Source: Thermoplasmata archaeon (GTDB lineage: Archaea; Thermoplasmatota; E2; DHVEG-1). From it: DNA of 37,321 nt. The notes beneath the pieces are model-generated. The model searched no databases, was not told the DNA's origin, and saw only the letters and a program-made list of their open reading frames with translations. Within the stretch, counting starts at the first letter, position 1; each line of letters starts with the position of its first letter. Below are positions 9,180 to 17,431 of this stretch, piece after piece. Position numbers and translations under genes: made by a program. The DNA is taken from positions 1 through 37,321 of the forward strand of contig DQIQ01000014.1 of NCBI GenBank assembly GCA_003942085.1. Reading direction: 5' to 3'.

Positions 9180-9920
9180 ATGAGAGACATCCAAGAGCTT
9201 ATCAAGAATGTCGAGAAATACAAAACCATGTTAGTACAGAGAAGTTTTAAGAGTAAAAAAAACACGGTTGCTTACGTTGTGTCCAATGGTCAACCCCGGA
9301 TCTTGAAATGGTTCGTCCCTGGCCTTAAGCAAAACATGGACATCGAATATAATGTTTTAAAGATAGGGTTTTCCGATCTTGCCATCCCGTCTCCTTTTGA
9401 GAAGGATACCGAAAATAACGTGTTGGTGATGAGTTACATTATGGGGGAAAACGTCTGTGATTTCATAAACAATCCAGCGACTGCTCTTGAAGAGAAAAAA
9501 AAGGTTGTTTGTCTCCTTGCAGACTGGTTTGTTCATTTTCATACTTTTTTTAAAAACGAGGATGAGATTCGTCTTCGCGGTGATGCGACCTTAAAAAACT
9601 TTATCCTGAGCAGAGGTCGGATCTACGGTGTGGACTTTGAGGAATCCCGTATCGGCAGACCAGGGGCGGATTGTGCGACCCTCTGTGTGTCCCTGTTGAG
9701 TACAGATCCGATGTTTATTGATGAGAAGTTCCAGCTGTGTCAGACCTTTCTTGATGCGTATCGGAAATCAGCGAAATGGGATATTGAGAATTCAAATGCT
9801 GAGATTTCGTATGCGCTGCTGGAGCGGATCCAATGGCGGCCGAAAGATGAGGAGCTCCTCAGGAAATATGCAACAAGAATAAAGGATAAAGGATTACAGG
9901 TCGCGCGTCATAATTTTTAA
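9180..9920 (+). CDS. Small kinase-fold protein (Bud32/APH-like)
   Basis: RGDATLKNFILSRGRIYGVDFEESRIG resembles the GDxxxxNxxx...xxDFE catalytic and metal-binding motifs. Confidence 0.6.
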   Translation: MRDIQELIKNVEKYKTMLVQRSFKSKKNTVAYVVSNGQPRILKWFVPGLKQNMDIEYNVLKIGFSDLAIPSPFEKDTENNVLVMSYIMGENVCDFINNPATALEEKKKVVCLLADWFVHFHTFFKNEDEIRLRGDATLKNFILSRGRIYGVDFEESRIGRPGADCATLCVSLLSTDPMFIDEKFQLCQTFLDAYRKSAKWDIENSNAEISYALLERIQWRPKDEELLRKYATRIKDKGLQVARHNF

Positions 9921-10022
9921 GATGCACTCATACTTTTTTTATTTTATTCTAAAGAAGAGAATGATTTCAATTGCTATCCATTTCATTTTCATTTCGATTG
10001 CGGTAAATTGGAAGAACCTATA

Positions 10023-10916
10023 CTAGTGAAGATAAGTAAAATATCCACAAATAAAAGTAGGTTTAAATATTCCATGAAATTCTGCGCCGCCCCAGCTGCA
10101 AGAATAGTGACCTACATAGTGGTCAAAGGAGAAACCCCATGAACGAACGCTATATCTCCAAAACCCAATTTCCCGGATATTGTAGGATTCAAAATGGTAA
10201 TCATTCCCGTCAATTGTCATGTTATGAATTTTTCCAAAAAAATAGGTTCTATCTATAGGTGGTAGAATAGGTGAGTCAGATATAATGGGGTTTTGTCCAT
10301 TTAGGAGGGGATACGAGGCGTTCCCTGTAACACTGCCATTAAGTCCAGCAGCATCATAGGCGATAACCTTTACCGTATCACCATACCAAACATCCATCAC
10401 AAATTCCCACGGTGGACTTGTTACATTTCCCATCAGCACATCGTCAAGATAGAATTCAATCAAAACAACATCGCCAGAGACATTTATTATAAACGTATAC
10501 TTGAAAAGCCCCATTCTGTGCTTAGTAAGGGTTACCGTCGGAGGCGTCATATCAATCTTGAAGGTCACTGAAAAGATAACAGATTGATTCCCCCACTGGT
10601 CAATATAATACCCCAACACATCATGAACTCCTTCGGCATCAACTACAAATGGTGTTGTATATTCAAACCAGACTCCAGTATCGATTTTTATATAACTCCT
10701 GTTGCCACCGACAAATGTTATCAGAACAGGACTTATGTACCAGGCGTTTTGTCCCATCGTCCCATTGAGAATGAAACCATCTGAGCAAACCTTTTTTTCC
10801 ATGGTTTTTTTTTCATTTGGCAGACTCCCAATTGATGGTACGAGAGTTGTACTCAAAAACAAAACGATCAGTCCAATAACCAGCGTCTTCCTACCTAAAG
10901 TATTTTTTTTCATCAC
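10023..10916 (-). CDS. Secreted protein with Ig-like/bacterial-Ig type region
   Basis: Signal peptide (LVIGLIVLFLSTTLVPSIGS); repeats such as TPFVVDAEGVHDVLGYYIDQWGN and VVLIEFYLDDVLMGNVTSPPWEFVMDV. Confidence 0.65.
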   Translation of the reverse strand: MMKKNTLGRKTLVIGLIVLFLSTTLVPSIGSLPNEKKTMEKKVCSDGFILNGTMGQNAWYISPVLITFVGGNRSYIKIDTGVWFEYTTPFVVDAEGVHDVLGYYIDQWGNQSVIFSVTFKIDMTPPTVTLTKHRMGLFKYTFIINVSGDVVLIEFYLDDVLMGNVTSPPWEFVMDVWYGDTVKVIAYDAAGLNGSVTGNASYPLLNGQNPIISDSPILPPIDRTYFFGKIHNMTIDGNDYHFESYNIREIGFWRYSVRSWGFSFDHYVGHYSCSWGGAEFHGIFKPTFICGYFTYLH

Positions 10917-11150
10917 TTTCCGCCCCTTTCCACTATTTTATAACAAATCTCTCCTATAATAACGTTATTGGTCCTTTACATACAAATCGAGCCTGGAAGT
11001 AAACATCATCATGACGAATTATCAAGATAGATAAATAAAATAAAAATGGAATAAACCAGTTAACATCCTGACTTGTTTTTTCTTCAATGAAAAAAACCCA
11101 CTCCCCATAATAGTTAAATATTCAGCTTTGTATGCATCCCATCGATATCT

Positions 11151-11546
11151 ATGGGGAAGGACCGACTACTCCCGATTCTTGCGCTCCTGATACTTCTTAC
11201 CGCTAGTGGCTCATCGTTCTATGTGTATGCGACACAGACAACGACCGATACACTGCTGGTGAACGGACAACGCTATACTATAGACCAGCTGTTTTCTCTT
11301 GCCCAGCCACGGGTCTTGAACGACTCTCAATATAATGGGATTGCATTAGACGATCTGATGTTGAAAACCGGGGTCTCCCATCCTGAGCAGCATACCTACA
11401 CCCTGAGAGGAGCAGACAACTATGAAAAGACCGTCAGCTGGGATAACATGAAGAACGGGTTGCTGACGAAGAATCGTGAATCCATTTTTTCTGATTTACC
11501 GAACGCGTTTCGGGTGAAAGATATCGTTACGATTGAGGTGAAATAA
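11151..11546 (+). CDS. Secreted/anchored small molybdopterin-oxidoreductase-fold-like protein
   Basis: N-terminal TM; DTLLVNGQRYTIDQLFSLAQ...YNGIALDDLMLKTGV...YTLRGADNYEKTVSWDNM...VKDIVTIEVK. Confidence 0.55.
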   Translation: MGKDRLLPILALLILLTASGSSFYVYATQTTTDTLLVNGQRYTIDQLFSLAQPRVLNDSQYNGIALDDLMLKTGVSHPEQHTYTLRGADNYEKTVSWDNMKNGLLTKNRESIFSDLPNAFRVKDIVTIEVK

Positions 11547-11548
11547 GT

Positions 11549-12199
11549 ATGATAAACAAAAAATTCATCGCAGGGATCATCGTTTTTGGGTCCCTCTGGG
11601 GTTTTGCTGAATGCATCATCGGATCATTATTCCGTGACGCAAACCTTCCAGCTGGCGCGCTCATGACCGGCATCTTTGCCATTGGTCTGATGACCTTAAG
11701 CAGGGTTGGCTTCAGACAACCAGGGATGCAAACCGGCATCGGTCTTGTTGCTGGAGCGCTCCGATTCTTCAACCCCTTCGGCGGCTGTTTTATGTGCTCT
11801 GCGATCGCGATCATGGCTGAAGGTCTTCTATTTGATCTGATCTGGACTGGTTTTTCCCTTGATTCGAAAAAAACACAATCATTGACTAACCAGGTAAGCC
11901 TTGGGATAGTCTCTACCTACTTTGTCTATGTCGGTGGGTACCTCGTAACCCAGATCCTGACACCCGTGTTTTCATCTGCAAGCTTCCACCTGGAAAATCT
12001 CATTGCCTTCATCCCGCAAATCCTTGCCAGCGGACTGCTCGCAGCACTCATCGGATCGGTGAGTGTCCCTGTGGTATTCAGTGTAAAAAGAATTGATCTC
12101 GCGCTCAAAGACCGCCTCTATTACCCGGTCACTATTGGTGTGTCTGCGGTCTGCTGGGGCATTGTTATTACCAATACCATTTTCATCGTTTGGATGTAG
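11549..12199 (+). CDS. Polytopic membrane protein, ECF S-component-like
   Basis: About 6 hydrophobic segments, 216 aa; starts 2 nt after the preceding stop codon (operonic). Confidence 0.6.
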   Translation: MINKKFIAGIIVFGSLWGFAECIIGSLFRDANLPAGALMTGIFAIGLMTLSRVGFRQPGMQTGIGLVAGALRFFNPFGGCFMCSAIAIMAEGLLFDLIWTGFSLDSKKTQSLTNQVSLGIVSTYFVYVGGYLVTQILTPVFSSASFHLENLIAFIPQILASGLLAALIGSVSVPVVFSVKRIDLALKDRLYYPVTIGVSAVCWGIVITNTIFIVWM

Positions 12200-12210
12200 A
12201 AGGGGCGCCT

Positions 12211-12660
12211 ATGAACAACCCAACCACCGTAAAGATCCTGAAGTTTCATACCGAGAAATGCAAGAACTGCCTGGAGTGCGAGAAAGCATGCTCACAGGTG
12301 CATTTTAAAACAAAGGACGGCGGTGAGAAATCAGCGATCCGCATCATCAAGACAGAGAACGGATACCGTATGCATGTCTGCGATCATCGCGGGCTGTGTC
12401 TCGATATGTGCCCGGTTGGTGCGTTGAGCCGGAGAAAAAATGGTATCGTATGGCTGGATGTTGACACCTGTATCGGTTGTCAAGCCTGTGTCGGGTTTTG
12501 CCCGATCGGGGCGATGAGAAAAGCAGATGTCCGGATTGAACCATTCAAATGCATCTCGTGTGGAGCGTGTGTCCGCGCATGCCCAGAAAAAGCATTAGAG
12601 CTAGTTGAAACTAAAATTGCGGACATCCAAGAAGTCGTCTATCACAAACTAGGGGTGTAA
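12211..12660 (+). CDS. Polyferredoxin-type 4Fe-4S protein
   Basis: Four Cys clusters: CKNCLECEKAC, CDHRGLCLDMCP, CIGCQACVGFCP, CISCGACVRACP. Start MNNPTTVKI favoured over 12190. Confidence 0.88.
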   Translation: MNNPTTVKILKFHTEKCKNCLECEKACSQVHFKTKDGGEKSAIRIIKTENGYRMHVCDHRGLCLDMCPVGALSRRKNGIVWLDVDTCIGCQACVGFCPIGAMRKADVRIEPFKCISCGACVRACPEKALELVETKIADIQEVVYHKLGV

Positions 12661-12661
12661 C

Positions 12662-14989
12662 ATGGTCGAAGGACAAATTGCAATCGAGGAATACAAAACC
12701 GGGAACACCGAGCATACCTGGGACTTACAACAAATCAAATCAGCTCATAAGGTTCTCACAACCTTCTCTTATAAGAAAGGCCAAGTTACTAAGGGATATG
12801 CAAACCGAACACTCTACGTAAATCTCAACACCGGGGTGATTTCAGAAAAACCAGTGACTGATGAGATGAAAAAGATGTTCACTGGTGGGCGGGGATTTGG
12901 GTTAAAGCTCATGTGGGATTCCATAAAACCGACGACCCGGTGGGACAGTCCAGAGAACGAGTTGCTCATCACGACCGGTCCGCTCTGTGGTGCCACCGAG
13001 TACGCAGGATCAGGCAAATCCCTCTGTTTGAGTGTGTCTCCTTCGACGAACATCATTTGTGACTGTAACGTCGGTGGGTTCTTCGGTCCATATCTGAAAT
13101 TCGCTGGTTTTGACGCACTCGAAATCCAGGGCAAAGCAAAGCAGGACGTCGTGGTGGTTATCGATGGTGAAAAAGGGACGGTTACGATCGAGACGGCTCC
13201 ATTAGAGGAAACCAACACGCATGTGCTCAGTGATCAACTCACCCATATGTTTGCAACAGAGAATACTGATAAGTCCAGGCAGAAGGTATCAGTGGTGTCC
13301 TCCGGGACTGCTGCGGAGCATAGTTACTGGGGGTGTCTGAATTTCTCGTTTTATGATATCAGGCGGAAGGTTCCTCGGATAAAACAAGCTGGCCGTGGCG
13401 GTCTTGGAACGGTGCTACGGGATAAGAAAATCAAGGCTCTTGTCGTTAAAGTGGAACGGTTCGACGGAGTCTCCAATCATCCTGCAGATCCCATAACCTT
13501 AGCCAACGTCGGGACAAAACTGCATCGTGAAATCCGTAATCTTGACCGATATCAGTGTAACATGCGGGCGGTAGGGACTGGGCATCTGGTGGAGATCATG
13601 GACGCTTATGATCTGCTCCCAACTGAGAATTATCGATTCGGGAGTTTCCCAAAAGCGTCAAAAATTTATTCACCGAAGTTCTATGAGTTGTTTACAAAAA
13701 TCATCCCTGATGGGTGCTGGCATGGGTGTACGATGGCGTGTGCAAAAACTGTCGATGGGTACACTGTGATGACCGGACCGTACAAAGGGGAAAAGGTCAC
13801 GGTTGATGGGCCTGAGTATGAAACCATTGGCGCATGCTCTAATATGAGCATCTGGGATCCGTTGTGGATTTTAGAGTTCAATTTCTACTGTGATACCTAC
13901 GGGATCGATACCATCTCAGCAGGGACCGCTACGGCGTTTTATATGGAGATGTATGAGTATGGAATTTTAAACAAGGAGCGATGTGATGGACTGGAGCTGT
14001 GCTTCGGAAACGCGGATGCAGCGCTAACGCTGCTTCATCGAATCGCTCAGGGTGACAGCGGTGAGTTCATCAAGGTCGCAGCAAAAGGTGCACGACGGGT
14101 GAAAGATTGGATCATTCAGAACGGCTGGGGTGAAAAACAGCTCGTGGAGGACGCCGGCATGGAAAGCAAGGGGCTTGAGTTCTCCGAGTATGTCACCAAA
14201 GAGTCTTTGGCGATGCAAGGAGGATACGGGCTGACCCTGAAAGGACCGCAGCATGATGAAGCCTGGTTGATTTTCATGGACATGGTGAACAACGCGATTC
14301 CGACGTTTCAGATGAAAGCTGAAGCGCTTCATTATTTCCCGATGTGGCGGACCTGGTTTGGGCTTAACGGCCTCTGTAAGCTCCCCTGGAACGATGTTGA
14401 GCCGGCGAACAATGCAGAGAGCTCAGAGCCTTCAAAGGTCCCTGAGCATGTGCAGAACTACGTAGAGTATCAGAATGCGATGACTGGTTGGAACGTTACA
14501 AAGGAAGACCTTATTGCACAGAGTGAACGCTGTTATAACTGGCAGCGTGCGATGAATGTGTGGCTGGGGCGAGGGCAGCGAAAGGATGACTGGATCCCGT
14601 TCCGGGCGATGGGGCCAGTGACTGAAATGGAGTACGTATCACGGAAAGAACGATACGATAAATATCTTGTTGAAAAACTCGGAAAAGCTCAGAAAGACGT
14701 TGACAAAATGACAGTTCAAGAGAAACTTACGATTCTTTACGAGTTTCGTCGGAATCAGTATCAAAAACTCTCCGATGCGGTCTATTATCGCAGAGGATGG
14801 ACACAAAACGGGATCCCCACCCCGCAGAAAATGAAACAACTTGGGTTTAGTGATAAAAAGATGCTCAAAATGTTGCAGGATAAGATTGACGATGATGAGA
14901 AAAAGGGGTTGAATGTCTGGGGTGGCATCTATGGAAAAGGGGAACAGCCTCCGATCACAGAGAAGCGATATTGGGAGAAGTGGAAGTAA
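12662..14989 (+). CDS. Aldehyde ferredoxin oxidoreductase family protein (tungsten/molybdenum)
   Basis: GGRGFGLKLMWD, ATGPL-like TTGPLCGATEYAGSG, VGGFFGPYLKFAGFDALEIQGKA, GRGGLGTVLRDKKIKALVV, CWHGCTMAC and a C-terminal Cys in GLNGLCKLPW. Confidence 0.92.
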   Translation: MVEGQIAIEEYKTGNTEHTWDLQQIKSAHKVLTTFSYKKGQVTKGYANRTLYVNLNTGVISEKPVTDEMKKMFTGGRGFGLKLMWDSIKPTTRWDSPENELLITTGPLCGATEYAGSGKSLCLSVSPSTNIICDCNVGGFFGPYLKFAGFDALEIQGKAKQDVVVVIDGEKGTVTIETAPLEETNTHVLSDQLTHMFATENTDKSRQKVSVVSSGTAAEHSYWGCLNFSFYDIRRKVPRIKQAGRGGLGTVLRDKKIKALVVKVERFDGVSNHPADPITLANVGTKLHREIRNLDRYQCNMRAVGTGHLVEIMDAYDLLPTENYRFGSFPKASKIYSPKFYELFTKIIPDGCWHGCTMACAKTVDGYTVMTGPYKGEKVTVDGPEYETIGACSNMSIWDPLWILEFNFYCDTYGIDTISAGTATAFYMEMYEYGILNKERCDGLELCFGNADAALTLLHRIAQGDSGEFIKVAAKGARRVKDWIIQNGWGEKQLVEDAGMESKGLEFSEYVTKESLAMQGGYGLTLKGPQHDEAWLIFMDMVNNAIPTFQMKAEALHYFPMWRTWFGLNGLCKLPWNDVEPANNAESSEPSKVPEHVQNYVEYQNAMTGWNVTKEDLIAQSERCYNWQRAMNVWLGRGQRKDDWIPFRAMGPVTEMEYVSRKERYDKYLVEKLGKAQKDVDKMTVQEKLTILYEFRRNQYQKLSDAVYYRRGWTQNGIPTPQKMKQLGFSDKKMLKMLQDKIDDDEKKGLNVWGGIYGKGEQPPITEKRYWEKWK

Positions 14990-15637
14990 ATGGTTCAAAA
15001 AAAAGAAGCAATCTTTTCAGAGCAGAAAGGCATTTTCAGCATGGAAACAACCGTAAAGGCTTTACCGGTGGCTGACCCAGCACCGCTTGGTTTAATAGGT
15101 CTTGCTGTCGCGGCGTTGGTGCTTGCATCAGCTGACCTTCAGCTGGTGGCAAGTACTCCTTCAAAATCTTTGATGATCCCCTGGATCGTATTCTTTGGTG
15201 CGACCGCTCAGCTCATCGCTGGAGGTATGGAGTTTAAACGCAACAACATTTTTGGCGCAACTGTTTTTTCAGTCTATGCGATGACGATGTATTCGATTGC
15301 ACTTACCTTGGTCATTAACAACTCGTCAGTCGTCACACCAGGGAACCTTGCGCATTATGCGTATGGCCTCATCGGCATTCTTGCCTTCAGCATCATTGCA
15401 ACCATGGCATCGTTGATGACGAATAAGGCGCTGTTCGGTATATTGATCGCGGTTGATTTGGCGGTCGCTTTGCTCATTCCGCATTATCTCTACGAGATGT
15501 CTTCACTGCCTGCTGGCGTGTTCCTTCTGCTGACCTCGGTGTTATCGTTCTATGCTGCTGTGGCGGTCATTCTGAACACGATGGCGGGAAAGACGATCTT
15601 ACCTCTTGGGAAGGCGCTCTGGATTCCAAAAAAATAA
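14990..15637 (+). CDS. GPR1/FUN34/YaaH (AceTr) family acetate-transporter-like protein
   Basis: DPAPLGLIGLAVAALVLASADL...IPWIVFFGATAQLIAGGMEFKRNNIFGATVFSVY. Start may be the internal ATG at 15041. Confidence 0.85.
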   Translation: MVQKKEAIFSEQKGIFSMETTVKALPVADPAPLGLIGLAVAALVLASADLQLVASTPSKSLMIPWIVFFGATAQLIAGGMEFKRNNIFGATVFSVYAMTMYSIALTLVINNSSVVTPGNLAHYAYGLIGILAFSIIATMASLMTNKALFGILIAVDLAVALLIPHYLYEMSSLPAGVFLLLTSVLSFYAAVAVILNTMAGKTILPLGKALWIPKK

Positions 15638-15777
15638 CCTTGCATGGGAGATTCCAGTAAAAAATAATTGGCTTCACCAGAGGATTGCAGCGATCATAAA
15701 TAAGGAGTTTTATCTCCTTCTTTGTTCTTTTGTCAGTGCGCTTTTTTAAAAAGGGCAAAATAAAATATATAAAAAAA

Positions 15778-15785
15778 TTTATATA
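15778..15785 (+). promoter_or_regulatory. Candidate TATA box of orphan transcript
   Basis: AAAAAATTTATATACATG, about 30 nt upstream of the 15811 stem. Confidence 0.45.
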
Positions 15786-15807
15786 CATGTGTCATCAATA
15801 TATATTA

Positions 15808-15940
15808 TTAGAGAATGGGGGCAATAGTCTTTTTAAAACACATCTCCTCACCACCTCACTAACGACCCCATTCTCCCACTATCACAATAAAAAACACATT
15901 TCAAGCAGGAGATATATCATCGACTTTTTTATAGTTTTTT
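15808..15940 (+). ncRNA. Candidate small RNA with 5' stem and CU-rich anti-SD-like loop
   Basis: GAGAATGGGG (15811-15820) pairs perfectly with CCCCATTCTC (15866-15875); TATA about 30 nt upstream; T-runs at 15925-15930 and 15935-15940; loop contains CATCTCCTCACCACCTCAC. Confidence 0.4.
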
Positions 15941-15982
15941 AAATATTCAAAAAAATAAAATGAAAATGAGGAAGATAAAAAA

Positions 15983-17065
15983 TTACGAGTGATTAAGTGC
16001 AGCTTTCTCCACCCCAATGGTCAGCGCCCGCTGACACAGATACAGATGCACCGTGGTTTGCGTCATGCAGAGATCATACACCACTTGAGGATCGCTCGGC
16101 CGTCGTTCTTGCCCAACCTCTATCGTGTAGGAAATAACCCCTCGTGCGCGATATAGCCAATTTTCTGAGCTGCCCAGGGTTCCTCCAAACCTCTGAAAGA
16201 CATGATCCTTTTTCACAAACAAATAGTAATGATTTATCAACGAGATGTTTTCACCGACCGAGCGGAACAATGGCTCATCCGGTGTTTGTTTCGTGGTATG
16301 CATCCACGGATAGATGATGAACTCACCATACGAGTGGTAGGAAATCGAAAGGGAGATGTTGTGTACTTCTGCGAAGTTTTTAACGGCTTTGGTTTCATTT
16401 TCCGAAAAGGGATACGGACCACGATAATTGAAGCTTGAGTCAGGAAGAATGAACGGAAGGTTATAACTGACTGGGAAGATGTAGGCGAGGTACCACGGAT
16501 CCCCGTAGTTCCGGTTGAGATTGACTCCATAGGAAGTGATGGTTGCACTCCTCCCGAATGGCCCATGGTTCGGCGCGCAGTTTTTCCGCGAATCAGCTTC
16601 AACCCCATCTGGGTTCACCATTGGGATAAGATAGATCTGCGTGCTGTTGATGGCGCTACGTACTTCAGGGAGACTGTTGTTTTGATACTGTTCAACCATG
16701 TAGCGGATGAAGAACAGACATATCTCAATCCCCGGTCTTTCATCGCCATGATGCGCTCCCATTAACAGGACACCAGGTTCATTTTCCTCCTGGTTTACGT
16801 TATCAGAAAGCTTCACCATCCACAGGTCCCTTCCTTCGTATGTCTTCCCAATCGAGCTTAAAGACATGATGTCAGAGTAGTTCTCCTGCAGTGAGTGCAG
16901 CTCATCAGTGAGTTCTTGATACGTATGATAATGGTATGGTTCAAATGAGACGGTATTAAATGTTTGAGGGATCAACGCACTCGATAAAGGAGCCAACAGA
17001 AAGAAAGCGATGCAGCACACAGCAGATAGTAATCGTTTATGCGAAAGCAAGGCAGTATTCTTCAT
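15983..17065 (-). CDS. Secreted M14-family zinc carboxypeptidase
   Basis: MGAHHGDERPGIE (HxxE), YGVNLNRNYGDPW, SISYHSYGEFIIYPW, SYTIEVGQE; signal peptide. Start MKNTALL favoured. Confidence 0.9.
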   Translation of the reverse strand: MKNTALLSHKRLLSAVCCIAFFLLAPLSSALIPQTFNTVSFEPYHYHTYQELTDELHSLQENYSDIMSLSSIGKTYEGRDLWMVKLSDNVNQEENEPGVLLMGAHHGDERPGIEICLFFIRYMVEQYQNNSLPEVRSAINSTQIYLIPMVNPDGVEADSRKNCAPNHGPFGRSATITSYGVNLNRNYGDPWYLAYIFPVSYNLPFILPDSSFNYRGPYPFSENETKAVKNFAEVHNISLSISYHSYGEFIIYPWMHTTKQTPDEPLFRSVGENISLINHYYLFVKKDHVFQRFGGTLGSSENWLYRARGVISYTIEVGQERRPSDPQVVYDLCMTQTTVHLYLCQRALTIGVEKAALNHS

Positions 17066-17128
17066 AGGTAGTATCCCCATATATACTATAATTAGGAAGT
17101 ATATATAATTTTTTTAACGAATCTCGAT

Positions 17129-17215
17129 TTAGACCTGTAAGTAGATCTTAGCAAGGACGACAACTGTCGAAACAACAATGAGCAATGCCATGAATTGTTT
17201 TGTACCTGTGTTCAT
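17129..17215 (-). CDS. 28-aa single-TM microprotein, not in ORF track
   Basis: MNTGTKQFMALLIVVSTVVVLAKIYLQV*, with SD GAGGT about 7 nt upstream of ATG (GGAAGTGAGGTAACTTGTATG). Confidence 0.5.
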   Translation of the reverse strand: MNTGTKQFMALLIVVSTVVVLAKIYLQV

Positions 17216-17431
17216 ACAAGTTACCTCACTTCCGATTATGTCCCTCATTCTTTATATAGTGTCAGAATTCGTTTGGCAAAAACCAAATATTGATCAACAG
17301 AAAATTACTAACTGATCCCAGGGGTTCACTTCTTATATCTTGCGCTTTTTTATTCTAACGCGGAAGCCAAGAACTCCTAACAAAGGTTTAAATAAACAAG
17401 GATTATTTAAATCTCAATAGGAAGAAAACAG

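Noticed and set aside
15730-15942. 70-aa plus-strand ORF over the candidate sRNA
   Set aside because: Low-complexity K/I/H-rich translation, no SD; the stem-loop and TATA explain the sequence better.
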